Assembly (NCBI RefSeq): GCF_003264365.1
Contig: NZ_PYAK01000006.1
Coordinates: forward strand, 1 to 64,000
Source of the DNA: Micromonospora noduli
GTDB taxonomy: Bacteria > Actinomycetota > Actinomycetes > Mycobacteriales > Micromonosporaceae
Reading direction: 5' to 3'
DNA length: 64,000 bases
How positions within the stretch are numbered: position 1 is the first letter of the stretch; each line of letters opens with the position of its first letter. The notes under the pieces were generated by a model, which saw only the letters and a list, made by a program, of their open reading frames with translations, was not told where the DNA came from and searched no databases. Of the stretch, positions 57,860-64,000 are shown one piece after another. Made by a program: the position numbers and the translations under genes.

Positions 57860-58792
57860 ATGGCCACCAATTCCGAACCCGTCCTGGTCACCGGCGCCAC
57901 GGGCAGGCAGGGCGGTGCCACCGCTCGCGCCCTGCTCGCGGCCGGCGTACCTGTCCGAGCACTGGTCCGTGACCCCGCTACCGACCGCGCGCGGGCGGTC
58001 GCGGCCCTCGGGGCCGAACTGGTCACCGGCGACCTCAATGATCGCGACTCGCTGGTCCGGGCCGCGCAGGGAGCACGGGCCGTCTTCTCCGTGCAGATGC
58101 CCGCGATGGACGGCAACACCATCAACTTCGACGGCGAGCTGACCCAGGGCGTCAACCTGATCGAAAGCGCGCTGGCCGCGAAGGTGCCGCAGTTCGTACA
58201 CACCTCCGTCAGTGGCGCTGGCCAGCACACCGCGGCGCCCGGCTGGGCCGAGGGCCGCTGGGCGACCATGGAGCCCTACTACACGACCAAGGCAGGCATC
58301 CAGGATCGGGTACGCGAGGCGGGCTTCGCCCACTGGACGCTGATCAAGCCGGGCTTCTTCATGGACAACTTCCTACCCTCAGCGGCGTACCTGCTCCCCC
58401 GGGGCGTCGCCGGCGGCCTGGCGACGGTCCTCAAGCCACAGACCTCGCTCTCCCTCGTCGCGGTCGACGACATCGGCCGCGCAGCCGCCGCGGCCATCGC
58501 CGAACCCGATCGGTTCCATGGAGTCGAGCTGGAGCTGGCGAGCGACCACCTGACGCTGACGGAGATCGCCAAGGTCCTCTCCGACGCTCTGGGCGCCGAG
58601 CTGACCGCGCCCGACATGACCGAGGAGGAGGCGGTCGCCGCAGGTATGCCGGAGTGGGCCGGCATCTCCCACGAACAGATGAACGTTGTCGGCCAACCCG
58701 CTCGCCCGGAGTACGCGCGAGCCCTCGGCATTCCCCTCACGAGTTTCGCAGCCTGGGCGCGCCACAACCTGCCCGAGCCGTCGCAGCCGTAA
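57860..58792 (+). CDS. NmrA-like NAD(P)-binding protein
   Basis: 310 aa, atypical SDR. The Rossmann motif is VLVTGATGRQGGATARALLA, with VRALVRDPATDRARAVAALG and TSVSGAGQHTAAPGW in place of a canonical YxxxK site, as in NmrA-type redox sensors or reductases. The catalytic function is uncertain. AGGAGA precedes ATG 57860. Expression should be relieved when the divergent TetR protein leaves the two palindromic operators. Confidence 0.87.
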   Translation: MATNSEPVLVTGATGRQGGATARALLAAGVPVRALVRDPATDRARAVAALGAELVTGDLNDRDSLVRAAQGARAVFSVQMPAMDGNTINFDGELTQGVNLIESALAAKVPQFVHTSVSGAGQHTAAPGWAEGRWATMEPYYTTKAGIQDRVREAGFAHWTLIKPGFFMDNFLPSAAYLLPRGVAGGLATVLKPQTSLSLVAVDDIGRAAAAAIAEPDRFHGVELELASDHLTLTEIAKVLSDALGAELTAPDMTEEEAVAAGMPEWAGISHEQMNVVGQPARPEYARALGIPLTSFAAWARHNLPEPSQP

Positions 58793-58897
58793 GGGCCCGC
58801 GACAACCAGCTCCAGAGTGCTGTGCGCCGGCGGCACGGGCGGCGGCGATCACGGTACGCTCTGTGACGGGTTGCCCGTCGGTGGCACCATCGGTCTG

Positions 58898-59287
58898 ATG
58901 AACGTTCGTCGTTTGGCGGCCGTCGACATGTACGGCAGCCGAGGAACCACCCGCCGACGGCGGATCATTCTGGCCGAATTCCTCGTCGGCGTGGTTGTCA
59001 TGGTGACGTGGGGCGTCTGGCTGCTGTCGTCCTCGAACGACCTCGGCAGCCGGGCGTTCGGCCTGTGGCTGACCGGCGCAGGTCTCAACTACGCACCGCT
59101 GTCCACGTACGCGCTCATGCTGATGCGACCCGGTGCCCTCGACGCCGAACTGGCAGGCGTCGACACCAACCTGGAACTGCGCCGCTACACAGTGCTCCAG
59201 CTGTGGGTCTTCGTGCCACTCTCGCTCGTCGTCTTCACCATCCGCGACACACTGGCCCGGCGGAGGGCAGGCACGACAGCTCCCTGA
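58898..59287 (+). CDS. Small membrane protein, function unknown
   Basis: 129 aa. Basic N terminus (GSRGTTRRRRIILAEFLVGV) then three to four transmembrane helices (VVMVTWGVWLLSS, GLWLTGAGLNYAPLSTYALM, VLQLWVFVPLSLVVFTIRD). No family is known to me. The start is ATG 58898 (or ATG 58928). No ribosome site precedes it, so the mRNA may be leaderless. Stands alone 105 bp after the NmrA-like gene. Confidence 0.72.
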   Translation: MNVRRLAAVDMYGSRGTTRRRRIILAEFLVGVVVMVTWGVWLLSSSNDLGSRAFGLWLTGAGLNYAPLSTYALMLMRPGALDAELAGVDTNLELRRYTVLQLWVFVPLSLVVFTIRDTLARRRAGTTAP

Positions 59288-59380
59288 CCACCTGACCTCC
59301 GCCGGGCCGCCGCCGTCTGTGATCGCCCACCGTCGCCAGCCCCTGCCCGCGCCCGGACCGCGTGCCCGCCCCTGGCACGG

Positions 59381-60295
59381 TCACGCCGCGACGGCTGCCC
59401 TGCCCACCGGGAACCGCACGCCGGTGAGGTCTTCCGAGACGGCCCAGAGGCGTTGCTGCACGCTCACGTCGTAGGACTCGGGGCTGGACGTGACAAGCCT
59501 CGGGTAGCCGCGCGCCTCGCCCGGGCCGTCCGGGCCGTAGTACTGCCCGCCGAGGACGGACGGGTCGGTGGCGGCCCGCAGGGTGGGCAGCGCGCCCGCC
59601 GTCGCGGGCTGGGTGATCACGGGGGCGAGCACGGTCAGCGGTCCGCGGACGACCGCCGGGGCGTTGCGGGCCAGTTCGGTGTTGGAGATGCCGGGGTGCG
59701 CTGCCACCGCGGCGGTGGTGCCGTGCGCGGCGAGCCGGCGCTGCAACTCGTAGGTGAACATCAGGTTGGCGAGCTTCGACTGGCCGTAGGCGGCGACCCG
59801 GCCGTAGGAACGGTCCCACTGCAGGTCGTCGAAGTGGATGGCGGCGCGGATGCGGTGCCCGACGCTGCTGACGGTGACCACCCGGGAGCCGGGCACGGGC
59901 AGCAGCAGGTCGAGCAGCAGGCCGGTGAGCGCGAAGTGGCCCAGGTGGTTGGTGCCGAACTGCATCTCGAAGCCGTCGCGGGTGCGCTGCTTCGGGGTGT
60001 ACATCACCCCGGCGTTGTTGATCAGCAGGTCGATCCGCGGGTGGGTGGCGCGCAGGCCGGCCGCGGCGGCGCGCACCGATTCCAGCGAGGTCAGGTCCAG
60101 TTCCCGTACGGAGACGTCGCCGTTGATGCGGGCGGCGGCGAGCTTGCCCTTCTCCGTGTCGCGTACGGCCAGCACGACCGACGCCCCGCGCTCGGCGAGC
60201 CGCCGGGCGGTCTCGAAGCCCAGCCCGGTGTTGGCGCCGGTGACCACGGCGACCCGGCCGTCCTGGCGCGGAATCTGCTGCTCGGTCCACTTCAT
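59381..60295 (-). CDS. Short-chain dehydrogenase/reductase
   Basis: 304 aa. TGxxxGxG cofactor site [24 protein letters not shown] in [13 protein letters not shown], and catalytic Tyr-xxx-Lys in [14 protein letters not shown]. It resembles the retinol/WW-oxidoreductase-like SDR group. AAGGAGC precedes ATG 60295. It diverges from a TetR regulator, and three copies of a 15-bp operator lie between them. Confidence 0.92.
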   Translation of the reverse strand: MKWTEQQIPRQDGRVAVVTGANTGLGFETARRLAERGASVVLAVRDTEKGKLAAARINGDVSVRELDLTSLESVRAAAAGLRATHPRIDLLINNAGVMYTPKQRTRDGFEMQFGTNHLGHFALTGLLLDLLLPVPGSRVVTVSSVGHRIRAAIHFDDLQWDRSYGRVAAYGQSKLANLMFTYELQRRLAAHGTTAAVAAHPGISNTELARNAPAVVRGPLTVLAPVITQPATAGALPTLRAATDPSVLGGQYYGPDGPGEARGYPRLVTSSPESYDVSVQQRLWAVSEDLTGVRFPVGRAAVAA

Positions 60296-60308
60296 CTCAA
60301 GCTCCTTA

Positions 60309-60378
60309 GGTACCGCCGGTAACTTATGCCTGAAACGATAAGGTACCGCCGGTACGCTGTCAAGGGACCGCCGGTACC
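60309..60378. promoter_or_regulatory. Three phased TetR operators
   Basis: Copies of GGTACCGCCGGTACC at 60309-60323 (last bases AAC), 60342-60356 (last ACG) and 60364-60378 (GGG start). Start-to-start spacings are 33 and 22 bp, both multiples of 11, so all face the same side of the helix. The consensus is a perfect palindrome GGTACCG-C-CGGTACC. Confidence 0.85.
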
Positions 60379-60383
60379 TAAGC

Positions 60384-60389
60384 TAGGGT
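60384..60389 (+). promoter_or_regulatory. -10 box of leaderless TetR promoter
   Basis: TAGGGT, 7 nt before ATG 60397 and 5 bp after the third operator. Confidence 0.6.
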
Positions 60390-60396
60390 TGGTGTC

Positions 60397-61062
60397 ATGA
60401 CGTTCCAGCGGGCGCGCAGCGAGGAGCAGCGTGAGGTCCGACGCCGGGCCATCCTGGAGACGACCTCGGCGATGCTCGACGAGATGCCGGTGGCCGAGGT
60501 GACCCTGAACGAGCTGAGCCGGCGGGTCGGCCTGGCCAAGACGGCCGTGCTGCGCTATTTCGAGTCCCGCGAGGCGATCCTGCTCGACCTGCTGGACGAC
60601 CGGACGACGACCTGGCTGACCGAGCTGGACCAGGAGTTGGCCCACGGTGTCGACCTGAGCCGGTCGGCGATGGAACGGGCGGAGCAGACGGCCGACGTGC
60701 TCAGCCGGTCGCTCGCCGCCCAGACGGTGCTCTGCGATCTGTTCGGCGCGCAGGGCGGGGTGCTCGAACACAACGTCTCGGTCGAGGTGGTCCGCCGGCA
60801 CAAGCGGGCCGCACTGGGCAACCTCGCGGTGATGGCCGGCCTCGTCCGGCGACACCTGCCCGAGGTCGGCGACAACGCCGAACTGTTCTGCCTGAACGCC
60901 TTGATCATGGGTGGCGCGCTGTCCGCCTACACCTCGCCGCCGCCGAGCCTGCTCGCCGTCTACGAATCCGAGCCGGCGCTCGCGGTCCACCATGTCGACC
61001 TACGGACAGCCCTGCGGGTCTCCATCATCACGTCGCTCGTGGGCATGCTGCCGCGTTCCTGA
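60397..61062 (+). CDS. TetR family transcriptional regulator
   Basis: 221 aa. The HTH is VTLNELSRRVGLAKTAVLRY with FESREAILLDLL, and the C-terminal domain is helical (LGNLAVMAGLVRRHLPEVGD). ATG 60397 is leaderless (TAGGGT at 7 nt). It faces the SDR gene across three operators and probably represses both genes. Confidence 0.92.
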   Translation: MTFQRARSEEQREVRRRAILETTSAMLDEMPVAEVTLNELSRRVGLAKTAVLRYFESREAILLDLLDDRTTTWLTELDQELAHGVDLSRSAMERAEQTADVLSRSLAAQTVLCDLFGAQGGVLEHNVSVEVVRRHKRAALGNLAVMAGLVRRHLPEVGDNAELFCLNALIMGGALSAYTSPPPSLLAVYESEPALAVHHVDLRTALRVSIITSLVGMLPRS

Positions 61063-61105
61063 GCCTCTGCGCGAAAACTCGGTGGTCATGACGCTGATTG
61101 CGGTC

Positions 61106-61111
61106 TACCGT
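61106..61111 (+). promoter_or_regulatory. -10 box of leaderless S41 peptidase promoter
   Basis: TACCGT, 8 nt before GTG 61120. It is the same hexamer as before secA2 and the ABC transporter. Confidence 0.45.
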
Positions 61112-61119
61112 GGCCCGCC

Positions 61120-62004
61120 GTGCTCTCAAACGAACAGATAATCGGGCAGGCCCTGGACCGGATCGAGGCGGGGTACGTCTTTCCTGAGAAGGTAGCGGAC
61201 ATCGACGCCGCGATCCGGCGCCGTCTCGCGGCAGGCGAGTACGACAACCTGGACGGGCCGGCGCTCTGCGAGACGGTGACCGCTCACCTTCAAAAGGTGT
61301 GCCCGGACAAGCATCTGCGGCTGCTGTGGTCGGACCAGCCGCAGTCGCTGGATCCAGCGGACGAAGACGGCGGGCGGGCCGCGTTCCTCGCGCTGCTCAG
61401 GGCGGAGAACCAGGGGATCCGCCGGGTCGAGCACCTGGACGGCAACGTCGGGCTCATCGACGTGCGGCGCATCGCGTACGCCGACGAGGGCGCCGCCGCT
61501 ATCGGCGCGGCCATGCAACTGGTCGCCCTCAGCTCCGCGCTCATTCTGGACCTGCGCGCCTGCTCCGGTGGAACACCGGAGGGAGCCGCGATGTGGTGCA
61601 GCTACTTCTTCCGCGACGACCAGGTGCACCTCAACGACTTCTACGAGCGGTCCACCGGCTCCACGCGCCAGTTCTGGACGACCGCGCACCTGCCCGCGCC
61701 CCGCTACGCGGACCGCCCGGTCCACGTGCTCACCAGCGCGGTGACGTTCTCCGGGGGCGAGGACGTGGCGTACACCCTTCAGGCGCACGGCCGGGCCGTC
61801 GTCGTCGGTGAGACGACGCGTGGCGGCGCGCATCCGACGGCCCGCCACCCGGTCACCGAACACATCCTCGTGACCGTACCGACCGCCCGCACCATCAACA
61901 GCGTCACCGGCACCAACTGGGAGGGCGTCGGAGTGGTCCCCGACGTACCCGTCCCGGCGGACCAGGCACTCGACACGGCACTCAAGGCCATCTCGGGCGT
62001 GTAG
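61120..62004 (+). CDS. S41 family peptidase (IRBP-like)
   Basis: 294 aa. The interphotoreceptor-retinoid-binding/C-terminal-processing-protease fold is indicated by YVFPEKVADIDAAIRRRLAA at the N terminus, ALILDLRACSGGTPEGAAMW and the catalytic Ser in VLTSAVTFSGGEDVAYTLQA, then VGETTRGGAHPTARHPV. No PDZ domain or signal peptide is visible, unlike CtpA. Such short cytosolic S41 proteins are common in actinobacteria; the peptide substrate is unknown. Probably leaderless (GTG 61120). Confidence 0.9.
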   Translation: MLSNEQIIGQALDRIEAGYVFPEKVADIDAAIRRRLAAGEYDNLDGPALCETVTAHLQKVCPDKHLRLLWSDQPQSLDPADEDGGRAAFLALLRAENQGIRRVEHLDGNVGLIDVRRIAYADEGAAAIGAAMQLVALSSALILDLRACSGGTPEGAAMWCSYFFRDDQVHLNDFYERSTGSTRQFWTTAHLPAPRYADRPVHVLTSAVTFSGGEDVAYTLQAHGRAVVVGETTRGGAHPTARHPVTEHILVTVPTARTINSVTGTNWEGVGVVPDVPVPADQALDTALKAISGV

Positions 62005-62260
62005 GCGCGGCTGCGTCGGCGGCCGCCGCTGGTCCGCCGGCGGCAGCAGCGGGATCGCGTAGGCCACGCACTACTCTTCCGCCAACCCGCCGCGAGCATG
62101 GTCTACCCGACGTCGACGGTGGCGCGCTGCCGTACGGCGGGGCGCCGCTGCTGCCGGACAGTGCGCAGGCCGAAGTAGGCGACGCACCGGAAGCCAGGTA
62201 CAGCAGGGCCTGCACGTTGAGCACGAGTACGACGCTGAGCACGTCGCCGAGCAGGCCGTG
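62005..62260. other. Gene-free region, possibly decayed membrane-protein end
   Basis: No intact gene. On the minus strand a hydrophobic stretch VVLVLNVQALLYLASGA is followed by unstructured sequence, and no ribosome site or start codon context is convincing. It could be the remnant of a gene deleted next to the unknown protein at 62261-63265. Confidence 0.35.
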
Positions 62261-63265
62261 TCAGGCCGTTGCCATTCCTCGGGTGGCCAGCTCGCTGAGC
62301 GACGCGACGCCGTTGTCGCCGAGCGCCGCCCGAGCCACGGCGGGCTTGCCCAGCTCGAACACCTCGACGAGGAGCGTCGGCGATCCGGACCGGCGGCGAA
62401 TCCCGTCGATCTCCTGCCGGTCAGGGTTGAACGGCAACGCCGACCATTGGTTGGCGGTCTCCTGCCAGTCGGACGAGACGGCCGCGACCAGGCCGTCCAG
62501 CAGGGTCGCGTAATCCTCCGGGCTGATCGCCCGACCCAACCCGTACCGTTCGCGCAGAGCGAGAATCTCGGGCGTGGGCTTCTTGGAGGAGTAGCTGTCG
62601 TTGATTCCGAGCCACCAGTGGGCGAAGTAGGTGCCCTGGTAGCCCTGGGCAAGGTAGCGCGACCCGTCGTGGTGCACCTCGATGATGAAGTTGTGCACCT
62701 GCGGGAACTGGCAGTCGAGCAGCAGGACGGTAGCGGTGCCGACCGGCTTGACGAGCAGCGCCTTCTTGAGCGCGTCGCCGCCGCCAGTCCCGTAGGTCTC
62801 GCGCGACACGCTGGCCGGCTTTCCGCCCGCTGCGTGCAACAGCTCGCGAATCTGGAACGCCGCCATCCCGCAGTTCGCCCACCTGCGGCTCTCGTCGCGC
62901 AACGCGATCTGCGGGTCGCCGGTCTTGCCCGTACTCCCCACTGCCGCCTTGAGCTTGACCACCTCGTCGTCGTCGACGGCCTGGTCACGACGCCGCTGAC
63001 TGTCGTCGGTCTTGAGCGCGGGGTCGCTGTGTGCGTATCTGGTCGCGGCGGTGATGGCTTCGGCCCACGTACCGAAGCTCTGACCTGGCTTCAGCACGCT
63101 CTCCGACCAGGTCACCAAGGCACCGATCACCTCTGCCCGAAGGTCGGTGGGCAGGAGCGGTTCGATCCTGGTCAGGATGTCGCCGCACGCCTTCGCGTCG
63201 GTGTCCATGTTGGGGATCTGACCGTTCGGTGGGTAGGCGTCCTTCTCCTCCGCGATGATCAGCAA
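62261..63265 (-). CDS. Unknown protein with possible cysteine-peptidase-like Cys/His pair
   Basis: 334 aa. TTG 63265 is supported by GGAGGG with 5-6-nt spacing. I do not recognise the family. In the middle, NCGMAAFQIRELL (Cys132) is followed by VHNFIIEVHHDG (His191) and YLAQGYQGTYFAHWW (Gln207, Gln210). This Cys-His-Gln arrangement with strand-forming sequences between is reminiscent of papain-like or transglutaminase-like folds, including toxin domains. No signal peptide. This is inference from pattern only. Confidence 0.55.
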   Translation of the reverse strand: MLIIAEEKDAYPPNGQIPNMDTDAKACGDILTRIEPLLPTDLRAEVIGALVTWSESVLKPGQSFGTWAEAITAATRYAHSDPALKTDDSQRRRDQAVDDDEVVKLKAAVGSTGKTGDPQIALRDESRRWANCGMAAFQIRELLHAAGGKPASVSRETYGTGGGDALKKALLVKPVGTATVLLLDCQFPQVHNFIIEVHHDGSRYLAQGYQGTYFAHWWLGINDSYSSKKPTPEILALRERYGLGRAISPEDYATLLDGLVAAVSSDWQETANQWSALPFNPDRQEIDGIRRRSGSPTLLVEVFELGKPAVARAALGDNGVASLSELATRGMATA

Positions 63266-63395
63266 CTGAGCCCTCCAATGTCCCCTGTGTACTGACCGCC
63301 CTGATGGCGAGCCGGTTTCCAGGTTGGACCCTGCGTGAGCGAGCGGACACCCAACGTCGGACTTCCGTCGGATCGCGGTTTCGCCGCTCTCCCGG

Positions 63396-63737
63396 TCACC
63401 GCCCCTGGCGGGCGGTCTCGCCAGAGAGGGATCGCGGGTACCGGAGGGCGCTCAGCAGGGCGGTGACGACAGCAGCCACCAGCAAGATCCTCACCACGTG
63501 GAACACCACCGCGTCGCCCGCGGAGTCCGGCGGGAAGATGTCCTTGACGAGCAGGCCGACGCCCAGTCCCAGCCCCAGGCAGGCATGCATCGCGGCCCGC
63601 GGGCGTGGAAGGAGCTGTCGGCGGCCGAAGATCCGGGGGACGGACGTGCCCCCACGGCTCCTGACGAGCAGCACGGCGGCCATGGCCAGGTTGGCCGCCG
63701 CGCACGCGACGGCCAAGACCACGTCCACGGGTTCCAT
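63396..63737 (-). CDS. Small membrane protein, function unknown
   Basis: 113 aa from ATG 63737, with TAGCGT 8 nt upstream (leaderless). Three transmembrane helices: VDVVLAVACAAANLAMAAVL, ACLGLGLGVGLLVKDIF and AVVFHVVRILLVAAVVTALL. Basic loop RSRGGTSVPRIFGRRQLLPR between helices 1 and 2. A longer upstream open frame has no start signal and is rejected. No family is assigned. Confidence 0.65.
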   Translation of the reverse strand: MEPVDVVLAVACAAANLAMAAVLLVRSRGGTSVPRIFGRRQLLPRPRAAMHACLGLGLGVGLLVKDIFPPDSAGDAVVFHVVRILLVAAVVTALLSALRYPRSLSGETARQGR

Positions 63738-63745
63738 GGGGCCGA

Positions 63746-63751
63746 ACGCTA
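63746..63751 (-). promoter_or_regulatory. -10 box of leaderless membrane-protein promoter
   Basis: TAGCGT on the minus strand, 8 nt before ATG 63737. Confidence 0.45.
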
Positions 63752-63883
63752 GCGCACCCATGCCCGCCAGTGACTGCCAGCTCCGATGCCGGCTCGCGGA
63801 AACACTGTGGCACAGCAACTCCTGCCCTAATCTATGAATGTCGATTGCTGCCTCCAGCTCCATCGAGGAGAGGAATCCCGATC

Positions 63884-64000
63884 GTGAACGTCGGTAGCCG
63901 AACCCTTCCGCGACTCCTCTCCTTCCTGCTGGCCGTCGTGCTCGCCGCCGGCCTGTCCCTGTTCGGCGCCGCGCCGGCGGCGGCCGGGCAGACCGGCATG
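63884..64000 (+). CDS. Secreted protein, N-terminal fragment (cut by window edge)
   Basis: GTG 63884 with GAGGAGAGG upstream opens MNVGSRTLPRLLSFLLAVVL, continuing as an Ala-rich signal peptide with a likely cut after AAPAAA-G. The mature part lies beyond the window and cannot be identified. Confidence 0.7.
   Translation, partial: MNVGSRTLPRLLSFLLAVVLAAGLSLFGAAPAAAGQTGM

Overview
The window is high-GC actinobacterial chromosome: GTG and TTG starts, Tat and lipoprotein signals, SCP2-fused HxlR regulators and leaderless promoters are all common. Gene content (gpgS-like mannosylglycerate/MGLP synthase, GAF-ANTAR, DUF3500, DUF4383, DUF2267, secA2) and three kinds of short intergenic inverted repeat resemble what I remember from Micromonospora and relatives. 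That genus call comes from memory, not from a search. No rRNA, tRNA, CRISPR array, transposase or prophage was seen.

Layout. 0-7.6 kb: small metabolic and regulatory genes: two paralogous receiver-less winged-helix proteins, a rhodanese/cysteine dioxygenase pair, cupin, ankyrin, DUF3500, methyltransferase, DUF2231 and GAF-ANTAR. 7.6-16.3 kb: secA2, an ABC exporter, a dehydrogenase/Gfo-Idh-MocA pair, and gpgS with a GT4 glycosyltransferase. 16.3-31 kb: a stress-like block with DUF4383, a STAS-HATPase fusion, an orphan ctaD, a SigB/SigF-type sigma factor fused to STAS, an unknown/CDGSH/haem-oxygenase-fold trio, a ThDP enzyme with an Rv2629-type ribosome hibernation factor, GCS2-like ligase, DUF2267 and a Tat-exported LD-carboxypeptidase. 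31-48 kb: alcohol dehydrogenase and SRPBCC genes, SCP2 plus glycogen-debranching enzyme, a DUF1996 secreted protein, carbonic anhydrase, DUF418 and TMEM175. 48-64 kb: a decayed MBL-fold gene, a RAE-preceded rifamycin phosphotransferase followed by a class A beta-lactamase, then several divergent regulator/enzyme pairs (HxlR, TetR) with visible operators, an S41 peptidase, an unknown Cys/His protein and a truncated secreted protein.

How it works together. The main unifying signal is a recurrent GTTT-N14-16-GGGTAG-like promoter (SigB/SigF class) in front of many genes, strongest before DUF2231, GAF-ANTAR, DUF4383, STAS-HATPase, ctaD and the SCP2/debranching operon. Weaker forms precede the CDGSH trio, DUF2267, the Rv2629 operon and gpgS. 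A sigma factor of the matching class and an anti-sigma-like protein lie in the middle. I infer a locally clustered general-stress/dormancy regulon. A second theme is leaderless transcription: at least ten genes have a TANNNT box 6-8 nt before the start codon. A third is resistance: the RAE motif before rph, with bla 26 bp downstream, suggests rifamycin-responsive expression of both.
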